From Sarocladium kiliense (Eukaryota; Ascomycota; Sordariomycetes; Hypocreales; Sarocladiaceae), in the NCBI GenBank assembly GCA_030734395.1, contig JAUZTG010000048.1, positions 868,001 to 932,000 of the forward strand: a stretch of DNA of 64,000 nucleotides. The letters run 5' to 3'. Shown here piece after piece: positions 54,589-64,000 of the stretch. A program made the position numbers and the translations under genes. Each line of letters opens with the position of its first letter. Positions within the stretch are counted from its first letter, which is position 1. Below the pieces are notes generated by a model. The model searched no databases. It was given only the letters and a program-made list of their open reading frames with translations, and was not told where the DNA came from.

Positions 54589-54795
54589 TCAAGACTGATC
54601 TTCATCGCTGCGCTTCCAATCCTTGGGATCCTGTCTCTTCCAATCCTTGGGGTTCTGTCTCTTCTCGATGGAGTCTTCGGTCGTACTCCAGGGCTTTGGA
54701 TTCTGCCGAGTTGCAAGGCTGTCCCGCTCAGAGCTGCCGTCAGGCAAGGCCATGGCGAGCCCAGCGAGAGAAAATAGGAAGAAAGAGAACTTCAT
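54589..54795 (-). CDS. Small secreted precursor with Kex2-separated hexapeptide repeats
   Basis: 68 residues. A clear signal peptide (MKFSFFLFSLAGLAMALP) is followed by a pro-segment ending LATR and three related hexapeptides: QNPKPW (31-36), QNPKDW (47-52) and QDPKDW (55-60). Lys-Arg pairs at 45-46, 53-54 and 61-62 bracket the last two copies, and Arg30 precedes the first. This is the layout of Kex2-processed repeat proteins, the class that includes the yeast alpha-factor precursor and the precursors of some fungal cyclic peptides. The hexapeptides have no Cys and end in Trp, unlike the pheromones of filamentous ascomycetes that I know. A consensus TATA box and a 62-bp intron in the leader support a real gene. 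Function unknown: signalling peptide, pheromone-like or modified peptide are all open. Confidence 0.75.
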   Translation of the reverse strand: MKFSFFLFSLAGLAMALPDGSSERDSLATRQNPKPWSTTEDSIEKRQNPKDWKRQDPKDWKRSDEDQS

Positions 54796-54804
54796 GTTGG
54801 ACAC

Positions 54805-54866
54805 CTGTCGCGCTGCATGTTTGTAAGCCCTACTCTCCTTTTGTGCCACATAGAGTCGCCACTTAC
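54805..54866 (-). other. Intron in the 5' leader of the Kex2-repeat gene
   Basis: Donor GTAAGT (54866-54861) and acceptor CAG (54807-54805), 62 bp, ending nine bases before the ATG. No ATG lies in the exon stretch immediately upstream, so it would be spliced from untranslated leader. Confidence 0.55.
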
Positions 54867-54971
54867 GTTGATTTGCTTGGATTTAATTCGAATAAGACTT
54901 TGTCAAGGTAGAGTAGATGCAATGTTGCAGTTTGCTTGAGGTCTCGGTGAAAAATATCAGAAACACTCGTT

Positions 54972-54980
54972 CCTTTTATA
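54972..54980 (-). promoter_or_regulatory. TATA box of the Kex2-repeat gene
   Basis: TATAAAAGG on the minus strand, about 180 bp before the ATG and about 105 bp before the leader intron. Confidence 0.5.
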
Positions 54981-55569
54981 CAAGCCCAGTAGAACGCACC
55001 GGCAGCTTAATGGCGAGCGGTTTGAATCACCTTGCATAGCCTTTTAGTCCAAGCAATAGCCTTCTTGTGCTGACAGAGCTCCCCTGTCTTGAGGCTTACA
55101 TCGATGAGACGTCGAAACGAGGCATTCCAGAGAACAGGGATGCGAGTCTAGAATTCATTAGCCTTTCCAATGATGACGTTCTATCATCTGTGTCCTTGAC
55201 GCAAGTCTCGGCAAGATCCAGACGAAGGAGCCCTTCGATCATCGGTTATCAGCCACATTTACTCACCCACGGGATCGAGGTTTACAAAGCCTTCGAAAGG
55301 ATTACTCTCGCATCTGCGCTCAGTTCGTGCTCGGAATTCCGTACGGGACGAGGTAGGTTTCTTTAGAGCCCCAACATCCCGGTGCTCGGCGACGTCAGCC
55401 TTTCACGCATCTCAGCAAGCACCGTATGAGAAATGTGCTGCGATTTCACAACGGTACCGACACGGAGGTACGCAAGGTTTTACGGAAAGGTCAGGTCTTA
55501 CTGTATTGTGTTAAACAAGGCCACAATGAAGACAAGCTGCACGCGCTTAAGATGTCACAGACTCCTCCA
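54981..55569. other. Intergenic, no gene recognised
   Basis: Upstream region of the Kex2-repeat gene. A plus-strand frame of 99 codons (55067-55366) has no recognisable feature. Confidence 0.45.
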
Positions 55570-55670
55570 GGATTAAGGATTAAGGATTAAGGATTAAGGA
55601 TTAAGGATTAAGGATTAAGGATTAAGGATTAAGGATTAAGGATTAAGGATTAAGGATTAAGGATTAAGGA
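55570..55670. repeat. Tandem array (GGATTAA) x 14.4
   Basis: Fourteen perfect copies of the heptamer GGATTAA (55570-55667) plus GGA. The unit resembles but differs from the fungal telomere repeat TTAGGG. Perfect identity suggests recent slippage expansion. Confidence 0.97.
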
Positions 55671-56434
55671 GCGCTGCCTCCTTCTGCAAATGTTCTCGGC
55701 CGACTCCCGTGAGACCAGCTCGGCCTAGCTATATGAAGGAACCTGTTGAAGTTGTAAGTTGGCGAAACTAGCGCCCGCCTCGGCACGCAAATGCCGTCCA
55801 CATCCACTTCGGACCACATGTTTTGCGAACCTCTTCAACAATAGCCCGGAAGAATCACACTTCTTGAGCGTATTCACCCGTATGCAGGCTAACAACAACC
55901 AAGTTTGTGGGGAACATGCCTAATCGGACTAGTTGGAGACGATCATATTTGCACTACTTTGCCAGCGTGTAAGTTGAGTCTCTGGCTGTAGAGTTCAATG
56001 GTACATGAGGCTTGAGGCTCGGCGAACTCCCGACCTTCCTTACTCTTATTGCAACTCGACGCGTCTCCGCATCTAGAGACCTGGATATCGTCCCATAGTC
56101 TTGATCCAGATATATCGATGAGAAGGTGGACCTTTGGATGCCGTCCGTTCCGTGAAGCAAGCCCAAGGGAGTTGACCGAAGCTCGGCTGGGGTAACTGGG
56201 TTGAAGGGTTGGGGAATCGAGGGGAATCAACCTTAAACAAGCTTGGTCACAGTCTTCCCCATGACTACGTGAGAGCAGGTTAAGGGTATATAAGACAACA
56301 GACACGGTGCATGTCGAATAAAGACTTTTCTCGGGCTGTCCGTTCTTCCACTTGTGGTTCTTTCTCGAAATCTGTTCATACCCTGCTTCTACGCTCCAGA
56401 CCTTCTTCCGCCAATCACGATTCCACCTCTCGCT
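55671..56434. other. Upstream region of the second MFS gene
   Basis: 764 bp. TATATAAG at 56286-56293 lies about 145 bp before the ATG. A minus-strand frame of 247 codons (55943-56686) crosses the first MFS exon and intron and is a shadow. Confidence 0.5.
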
Positions 56435-58124
56435 ATGGAGAAGCCAACTGATGTCCATGCAGAAGACGCCGCGGTTGCTCGCCAAGTCAACCTGCCGGTG
56501 ATTCCCCTGCCAAGCAATCTTCCAAGCGATGAAGCGGAGCTTAAAGCGCTGGAGAAGCGTGTGGTTCGGAAGGTTGATGCGAGGCTGATGCCTGTTCTGG
56601 TCGTGATGATCATCCTCAAGTAAGTACTCACAAATCTTTGGTTCCCAACGCCTATATGGTCTTTCCATCCTCCATCCATCTATCATGACTGAAGCTGGAA
56701 ACTAGCTACCTCGACCGTAATGCCCTCCCCAACGCACGAGTGCAGGGCCTCGAGGAAGACCTTGGTTTGGTCGGCGAGCAGTTCAACACGGCCATCTCCG
56801 TTCTTTTCGCTGGTTACATCGCCCTCCAGATCCCCTCCAATCTCATTCTCACCCGAGTCCAGCCTCGATTCTATCTCTCAGGATGCATGGCTCTCTGGGG
56901 TGTTGTTTCTGGCTGCACCGCCCTCGTCCAAGACTTCAATGGCCTTGTCATCTGCCGCTTCTTCCTCGGCGTGCTCGAAGCTCCATTCTTCCCAGGTGCA
57001 ATCTTCTTGCTATCGGCATGGTATACGCCACGCGAGCTTGCTACTCGTACCGCTGTGCTATATTCGGGAAGCCTCTTGTCTGGTGGCTTTGGTGGTCTTG
57101 TTGGTGCTGGGGTGCAGTACGGACTGAACGGCGCAAAGGGCCTTGAGTCCTGGAGGTGGCTCTTCATCATTGAAGGTGCAGCCACCGTATTCCTGTCTTT
57201 GGCCAGCATGTTCATTCTGCCGAACTTTCCTTCTACCACCAACTGGCTCTCCGACGAGGAGAGGACTATGGCTGTGTACCGCCTCAACAAAGAAAGCGGT
57301 AGCCGTGACGAAGAGCGAGGTCCCATCTTGCAAGGCATCAAGTTGGCAGTGGCTGACTACAAGGTCTGGCTATTTGCCATCATCATCCTTACCAAGACTT
57401 CTGCTGCCGCAGTTACATCATTCATCCCCACGTTGGTGAAGACTCTTGATTACCCCCAAGTCGAGACCCTTCTACTTGTGGCACCTCCATATGTGTTTGC
57501 CGCCATAGCTTCCATGGCTTTGTCCATGAACAGTGATCGCGTTCAGGAGCGTTATCTTCATCTTGTGGTACCGTTGGTGGTTGGTATCATTGGCTACATC
57601 ATCGCGGCTTCGACTCAGACTTTGGCCCCTCGCTACTTCTCCCTCTTCCTGATGCTCAGTGGTGTCTATGGCGGCTTCAACGTTGGCCTTGCTTGGCTCT
57701 CATCCACGGTAAGGTGATTCTTGTACTGTTCAGTGCTTCACTGTCCACCACGAGACACTTTCCATGTCCCCATCGCTAACTATTCCCCGTGCAGTTCCCT
57801 CGTCCTCTTGAGAAGCGCGCAGCGACCTACGCCCTCGTCAACACTGTTGGCAACTTTGCCCAGATCTACTCACCTTACCTATACAACAAATCCACAGGCC
57901 CACGCTATCTTCCAGCCATGGGCGCCAACATCGCTTTTGTCTTCGTCTCCATCTGCTTTGCTACCACCTTGTGGTTCTGTCTGAAGCGGGAGAACCGCAA
58001 GCTGGATACTGCTGAGGCGCAGAACATGAACGACGTGGGAAACCCCAAAGGTGGCGACGAGATCATTCAAGCTGGACCGGGTGGCATTTTGGCTCTCAAT
58101 TCAGGCTTCCGCTATATTTTGTAG
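56435..58124 (+). CDS. MFS permease, anion:cation symporter (Dal5/Tna1-like) family
   Basis: Exons 56435-56619, 56706-57708 and 57795-58124 join to 505 residues with about 12 membrane segments. After TM1 the family motif NYLDRNALPNARVQGLEEDLGL is present; the first intron (donor GTAAGT) splits its Asn codon. FSSNLIL-type and RFFLGVLEAPFFPGAIFLLSAWYTPRE are the TM4-TM5 blocks of fungal nicotinate, allantoate and carboxylate transporters. The central loop (LSDEERTMAVYRLNKE) and C-terminal YNKSTGPRYLPAMG follow the family order. It is a plasma-membrane proton symporter by family; the substrate is unknown. It belongs to the same broad family as the 21.1-kb gene but has different intron positions, so a recent duplication is unlikely. 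No enzyme partner lies beside it. Confidence 0.93.
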
Positions 58125-58802
58125 GACATCACGTCGACAAGTGAGGTGGTTTCGAGTTTCGACATCAGTCGCACAAGGTCGCGCTCCTTTCCTAGGTGGT
58201 CGGTGGAAGTGAGGACCAACTGCCGCTTGCAATAGCTATATGAATATGAGTGTCCATTTTCTTTGAGATGATTCAAGTCATGGTGGTGCAGCTAGGCCTC
58301 AGGAACGAATCATCTTAGTCCCAAGGCATCTCGCTCAGAGGGCCCTATGTAACATAAATCTATCCCTCGTATGAAGTGGGCAGCGCTCCAAATACATTTT
58401 TAGGTCTTGTACCGAAAGGCCAAGCTACGCCATATTTCCCCAGACACTTCAACAAGGTACTGAAGTGAGAATTAAGCATGCATACCCAGCAGACGTGATG
58501 CTTGTGCGAGGTGCTTGTACCCACCCTCTCCTAACCTGAAGCTATCCTCGTTGGCGTCATGTACGGTCATGTCGGCGGGGCTCATCCGATCGCCCGACAA
58601 CAAGGCGCCTCACCGTACAGACTACAAGTCCTCGGACCACCAAATGCTTCTTGCAATAACACCTCTATTCGCCACCAGCCTTGAAGCTCATCGACAAATT
58701 GTTTCTGCAGCTGCTCCGAAGCGTACCGAGCTCGGTTCTATGGAGGATTACAAGGCCAGGGCCGGCAGTTGACAAACCAGACTATCCCACCATCAGGTCA
58801 AG
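58125..58802. other. Intergenic, 0.68 kb
   Basis: Promoter of the F-box gene; nothing further seen. Confidence 0.5.
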
Positions 58803-59788
58803 ATGGCAGCCACCGCGTCCATCGATGACCTTCCGAACGAGGTTGGCACGTCAAGCGTTTGTGGCAACGAACGTCAATACTGACATGTGTAGATTTTCAT
58901 CGCTATTCTCTCTCATTTTCAGACCAGAGATCTCCTGCCTTTCGCAGCTGTCAGCAGGCACTTTTACTCCGTTGTGACCCGTGTGGTGCATCGCAGGGTT
59001 TTGTCAGCAGCGTCGCTACCCAGCAACGAGCTCATTCTGGAGTGTTATCACCCGAGCGCAAAGATATCGACACCTTACTTATCATGTCAGAGGCTGGGTA
59101 CAGGCACACTGGATGGCAAGCCGATGGCGGATGAGTGCGAGCGTCTCCCAGAGATCCAGAGGCTGTACTCTTCCTTTCGTCCGATAGTCATTGAGAGCAA
59201 CAGGAGATCATGGCGGTTCAGAACGTCTATTCTCAATCTTGGATCCGGCGACAGCGAAGCGCATCCCTTGGACCAAAAGCCTTGCCCGCGCGAAGACATT
59301 TTTCTTGATGAGGGCGAGCTATTCTCTCAGCTTTGCACTGTCACCAATGTCGTCAAGGAAGGCCCCAGGCATGGCCTCTTCGTCAGCCATGTCAATGTTA
59401 GCGACGGTGTCATCCGTGTCTGGCGCGAATGGCTTGCGCAGCGTGTGACCAAATCGACTGAGGCTCAGGAAACTGATACGGAGGAAGCCGATAGAGTGCT
59501 CTGGGCCGACAGGGACCGACATGTTGGACTACGGTTCGGAGTTACGCTGGGACCATCGGAGAGAATGCCTTTACTGTCAAGTCTGGGGGATGACGAGCCA
59601 ATTTCCTACACACTGGAGTACAAGGGTGAGACATGACCGATGGTTGTTCTTCCAGCTGGAAATGCAAACGCTGACAATGGAGGACAGAGCTATTAGTGAG
59701 GTCGTCGCAGCTTCTGTTGGCGATAGAGAAATCAGAAGTGCAGGAGATCGCACACTCGGGCAAAGCCATCATCATATCGTCCATGTGA
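58803..59788 (+). CDS. F-box domain protein of unknown target
   Basis: Exons 58803-58841, 58893-59625 and 59688-59788 join to 290 residues. Joining the 13-codon first exon to exon 2 gives SIDDLPNEIFIAILSHFQTRDLLPFAAVSRHFYSVV, a clear F-box (LP.E...I..., then L....VS..F) at residues 6-42. F-box proteins bind Skp1 and recruit targets to SCF ubiquitin ligases. The rest, about 245 residues, is a fungal region I cannot name. Intron 1 is only 51 bp (donor GTTGGC, branch ACTGAC). Intron 2 (donor GTGAGA, branch GCTGAC, 62 bp) replaces a stop nine bases past the donor and yields EYKELLVRSSQLLLAIEKSE. The first exon is so short that simple ORF scans would miss the F-box. Confidence 0.8.
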
Positions 59789-61440
59789 GGCTCAAGTTAG
59801 GACCTCGCACTGACCTCGGAATGCGGCAACAGAAACATGGAAACAACCAAGCCATCGAAGCGAGGAGAAGTAGAAGTGGTCATCCACAATCGGGCCTCCA
59901 ATTCTTCTTCCCCTGCATCAATGTCTCGGCGCCATAAGATCGAACAATGGACGCGTTAAGTGGCAAGCTGCCGGACTCAGTGACATGCAGCTCTATTCTG
60001 CATGTCTTGTGCAGGTCCAGACCTGAAACTGACTTTTCCTTTCGCATCTAACCGATCGCACACACATCGGTAGAATCTTACACCGCGCGCAGACTTCACA
60101 GCATCGCCAGCGCAGTGGCATTGGTGGACCCCTGCGTGAACCGCGTTTGATCGTCGTACGAGGCGGTTTGACCCAGCGGACCCCAAACTGCTTGGCACGT
60201 CGAGCTGGGCCAAGGACTGTCAGGTGCACGGAAAAGGACGCAAGATTGACGAGTGTTTGGTTCGGTAGCCCGGCAAAGGCGACCGAGTGAGACCTGCGGG
60301 AGAGGAAGCATTATGCCAGCCGTGGTGGATGGTGTGAAGGAAGCATTGATGATCAACTGCATTGACAGGTGACTGGTGGCAGCAGCAGTAGGGAGTAGGG
60401 GTCGGTAGTACGCGATAAACACATGTCACCTGAGCAGCTGCGCATAGTGGCATATCGCCAAACTGCATACCCGCGCTTACTGAACGCTGAACGAACCATG
60501 GCACGAGCATGTAAACGCCAAACAGCAGCAAAAGACAACATCAGTCAAATCATCGTCATTGCTCAACGGTCAAGCCCGATAAGTGGCGTCGCTTGCGCCG
60601 CTAGTGCCATCCGTCTGATGAATTCTATCAAGTTGATCGAGCGCCCCGAATGCACGTCAGTGATACTCAGTAACAACCCACGGCAGGCCTCCCAGCTAGG
60701 CCGTTCACATCCCTGCGTGAACAGACATCACTCTTGACAAGCAAGGCCCTGGCACCACGACTGTTTCAGGGCTGGGCCACACTTCCCAACAAGGCTCACG
60801 AACTGCAGCACTGACATCGTCTCGAAGCCGAAGCGGTGACAAGACGAACATGTCCTTCGCTTAATCCAGCAAGGGGGCCCGGTATCCAAGTGGATATGTC
60901 CACCGGGCCTGGGCAACGTTCTGCCTGCATTGATGCTGGACGAACCGTTCCGGCTCCAATCGCGTCAGATCTGGAGTGATTGTGAGAGAAGCCGAGAGTT
61001 GGGCAGGCAGATTGAGTGAGAACTTTGGAATGACCCGAGTGGAGAGCAGAGGCTGGTCCCATGCAAGCTGCATCGGCATCGTGCACGCCTCTCCTTCACT
61101 TCCTCTCTTCTCTTCTCCCCTCTCACTGCGTTTCCATGCTTGTTGTAATGTCTGTTTAACATTCTTTATTCTTCTTTTTGTGTGTCTTCGTTTCTTGTTC
61201 CGCTTCTTGCACTAATCGTGTCTTGACGGCCGTCTTTTGTCTTCTCTTTTTTCAAACTGTTACTTCTTCGCTTCTTGACACCCCGCCTCCGCTGGATCGG
61301 ACTTTGTACGCCCTCACTGTTTTGTGCGACTGTTATACGACTCACGTCCTCTTCTTCGAGCTGGTCTCAACCTCTTATTAACACTTCCGATTCGATTCGA
61401 CTCCTCACCTCCCGGTCTGTTGCATCTCATTGCTTCCGCT
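59789..61440. other. Intergenic, 1.65 kb, pyrimidine-rich core promoter
   Basis: No gene supported. From about 61085 to 61270 the plus strand is strongly C/T-rich (TCTTCTCTTCTCCCC-like), typical of core promoters of expressed fungal genes, ahead of the third MFS gene. Confidence 0.5.
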
Positions 61441-63353
61441 ATGGCGGAAACCTCAGCCGCCATGCCGGACCGCGGCGACCTCACCTCTCCCATCTCAGCA
61501 TATTCTCTCTGGCCTCAGACACCAAAGCCGGTCTTGCAGAGTCCCAAGCAGACTCAGAGCCCGGCGCACGTCAGTATCGAGAAGCCTCCGCCAGTTCCCG
61601 AGAAGGATTTTGCACTGTCAAGTTCGGCAAACTCAATACGCCCTATGACGAGATCAACGAACCGCTTGTCCTTTAGCACGATGAACTCAATGCGCCAAAG
61701 GAATATCAAGTTCGGCAGTGGGAAGCATTCGAAAATCGAACTGATCCCTCAACCTAGTGACGACCCTGATGATCCTTTAAACTGGCCGCGCTGGCGCAAG
61801 GACCTTAACGTCGTTTCCCTTCTCATGATGGTCGGTCTTATTGGAGGCATGAAGACCGCATTTGTCACGACCAACGGCGCCATGACCGCGGACTTTAGAG
61901 TCTCATACACGGCCGTTGCTGCGCTCACAGCTGTGCCACTCATGCTGTCCAGTATCACCGGCACTGTCTGTCTCATTGCATCTAAGATTGTGGGAAAGCG
62001 CCCGCTCTACTTGGGCTCCTTCGTACTCATCTTCATTGGCTCTATATGGAACATGACTGCGCACGATAGCTATGGATCATGTATGGGTGCGCGCATCTTT
62101 CAAGGACTGGGTTGGGGAGCCTTTGATACATTGGTGATCGGATCAATCCAAGACACCTACTTCGTGCGTATCTCACATACTGACCCCTTAACCTCGATGC
62201 TAACAACCGGCAGGAACACGAGCGCGCGCTTCGCATCTCCATCTACAACATCTTCACCATCGCCACAACCTGGGGCTCTCCTCTCATTGGTGGCCTAGCA
62301 TCCGAGCGCGCCGACTCCTTTACCGTCCAATTCCGCATCATCAACACCTTCTTCCTCGTTGCGATTCCCATGCTCATCTTTGGAGCACCTGAGACCGCAT
62401 TCGACCGCGTCCGCGCAGTCACCCCCATCGACTCCCCCGAACCTCCTCGCCCATGGCTTCTGCGCGAACGTCTCAACAAAGCGAATCTTGTGCACGACTT
62501 CGAGAATCTCAAGCCGAATCTTGAGATGGCCCGCCCGTACGGGTTCCGTGGTCCCGTTACGCTCCCGACGATCCTTCAAGCACCCCGCGCAATGATCTCG
62601 CCGACGACATGGCTTGTCTTCCTCCTCTCAGTCATTCCCTACGGCACCCTCTGGTCTCTCGCTCTCACAGTCGCTCTCCTCGTCACCCCCATGCCTCTCA
62701 TGATGGGTCCCACCACCATTGGCACCCTCATGACCGGTCCCTGGCTCATCGCCACCATGGTTGTCGCAGTCTTCTGCTTCCTCCGTCGCTACAACGAAGG
62801 CTTCACCCAGCGCGTCAACATCATGACCATCGCCGCAGGAACCACCTTCGTCATCGTCGGCGTCACAACTTTCGGGATGACAGTCTATCGCGCAATGACC
62901 CGCGGCATCGACGGCACATCTTGGCTCGTCAACCCCAACGCCGGAAGCGAACTCAGCCTCCCCGTCCTCTCCTTCCTCGTCGGCCTCCTCGCCGCAGGAG
63001 TCTACATCCTCGACGCAACCACCCGACCCCTCATCGCCCGCTCAGCTTCATTCACCTCCTCCAGCATGCCAGTCGCCCAACGGACCGTCGGCGACATGCA
63101 CGCCGGCGTTGTCGTCCTCCGAAACCTAACCGTTGGAATCTTCATCCTCGCCCTCCCCAACGCCGTCTCCAGCTTCGCCGGCCTCCGCGCCACCGTCATC
63201 GGATTGTCCAGTGCACAGGCCGGAGTCGTCCTCTGCATCGCTGTGGCCTGGTGGTTCTACGAGGAGAACATCTGGCGCGTGGATGGCAAGGTGATGGGAC
63301 TTGTGGATCTCAGTATGCTCAAGAAGTCGCATAGCTTCTTTGAGACGGATTGA
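61441..63353 (+). CDS. MFS transporter, DHA1-like
   Basis: Exons 61441-62163 and 62214-63353 join to 620 residues. A Pro/Ser-rich cytosolic N terminus of about 100 residues ends in DDPDDPLNWPRWRKDL, the LNWP motif that precedes TM1 in fungal drug:proton antiporter-1 transporters. About twelve membrane segments follow, with a central loop that includes EPPRPWLLRERLNKANLVHDFENL. DHA1 members export drugs or polyamines, or handle siderophores and organic acids, at the plasma membrane. The substrate is not evident. The 50-bp intron (donor GTGCGT, acceptor GGCAG) is phase 0 and its removal restores IQDTYFEHERALRISIYNIF. A GC-biased alternate frame over exon 2 is antisense-like noise. The ATG at 61441 is in frame and first after the pyrimidine-rich promoter; M8 is an alternative. 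Confidence 0.92.
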
Positions 63354-64000
63354 GGGGGTTTTGTTCTTTACGGCCGGACTATGATGATTGGATACCAGGC
63401 AAGGATGGGAGGAGTTCTGGATGCAGTAGGGACATACTGCTAAATGGTTCAGCTGTACCAATTTTGGTATATGCTTCACTCGTTTTCACATGAGATTGAT
63501 ACCTCACTCACTCGCTCACTTCCTCAAACCTCACACACTTTCACTTACGGGATCCTTGTCTGCAAAGCTCAAGGACCCGGATGATTTTCCCCCTTTCCCT
63601 ACATACCTAGTTTTAGCCTCAAATGAAAACACAAAAATACACGACGTGTCGTTTTGCTCATGCATGTTGCCTGTCATGCGACCTGTCAGATCTCAAGTCT
63701 CACTCTACCCGTAAGAGGTAAACAACACCGGCAACATCCGAGACCAACAACGCCCGTCCCGTCCCATTTCCCGCTCACCCCTTTCGTTTGTTTTGCGCGA
63801 TACCTTTAAACGCCGTTATCCTAGTCTATCAGTCCCCGTCAAGGCATGTACCCTTACTCGTGGCCTGCATTGAGTTCAGGCCTCCGCGTTTTACAAGCTC
63901 TTGGAGTGCTTGCCAGGTCCATCAGCCAAACGACGAAGCTCCACGTCGCTTCCTGCGACACCCGAGTCTCCGTCGTCCAAATCACTTTCAAACGTCCCAT
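63354..64000. other. Intergenic to the window end
   Basis: 3' flank of the last MFS gene followed by C/T-rich sequence from 63730 on that could be the promoter of a gene beyond the window. No ORF supported. Confidence 0.5.

Noticed and set aside
55943..56686. 247-codon minus-strand ORF across the start of the second MFS gene
   Set aside because: No ATG-supported domain, low-complexity content, and it overlaps a well-supported exon and intron.
62609..63334. 241-codon Arg/His/Pro-rich frame over the second exon of the last MFS gene
   Set aside because: Composition is that of a shifted frame over C-rich wobble positions; the MFS frame explains the DNA fully.
1..64000. CRISPR arrays, rRNA genes and bacterial-type operon signals
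   Set aside because: None seen; the DNA is eukaryotic nuclear with spliceosomal introns.

Overview
The window is a piece of nuclear chromosome from a filamentous ascomycete (Pezizomycotina, probably Sordariomycetes). The evidence is short introns of 51-110 bp with GTRNGT donors and CTRAY branch sites, Zn2Cys6 regulators, and secreted plant-cell-wall enzymes with a CBM1. The known proteins are all of fungal type: DDB1, Rieske protein, TCP1, ProRS, ALG9, NAF1, PSF2, Lap1 and sulfate permease. Exon structures were worked out by hand from splice sites, reading phase and protein family patterns. They close in frame wherever joins are given.

Layout. (1) 1-8.4 kb is dense housekeeping DNA: the end of a DDB1/CPSF-A-type protein, the Rieske protein of complex III, CCT subunit alpha, cytosolic prolyl-tRNA synthetase and a LYC1-like acetyltransferase. 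(2) 9.7-25.8 kb is accessory DNA. It holds a Cip1-like CBM1 protein, an orphan secreted protein, and a block made of an isocitrate-lyase-superfamily enzyme, two divergent Zn2Cys6 regulators and an MFS permease, followed by a divergent GH11 xylanase. (3) 28-36.8 kb holds a sulfate permease with an overlapping upstream ORF, an intronless 740-residue orphan protein with three 49-residue repeats, GINS subunit PSF2, and a Zn2Cys6 regulator that needs a 4-nt micro-exon. (4) 36.8-42 kb is almost gene-free and carries one clean solo LTR with a 5-bp target duplication. (5) 42-52.9 kb holds a secreted phospholipase A2 with an acidic tail, a small orphan protein, ALG9, NAF1, an M28 aminopeptidase and a GH43-type glycosidase. 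(6) 53.8-64 kb holds a broken or orphan ORF, a small secreted precursor whose hexapeptide repeats are separated by Kex2 sites, a 14-copy heptanucleotide array, two MFS transporters and an F-box protein.

How genes may work together. The Cip1-like protein, GH11 and GH43 enzymes fit growth on plant cell wall. The lyase, two regulators and MFS gene at 12.6-22.8 kb look like a small catabolic unit. Two 11-bp words are shared between the lyase and permease upstream regions, in the same proximal/distal order. The best candidates for undescribed biology are the Kex2-repeat peptide gene at 54.6 kb, the three-repeat orphan protein at 31.9 kb, and the lyase/regulator/permease block with its shared motifs.
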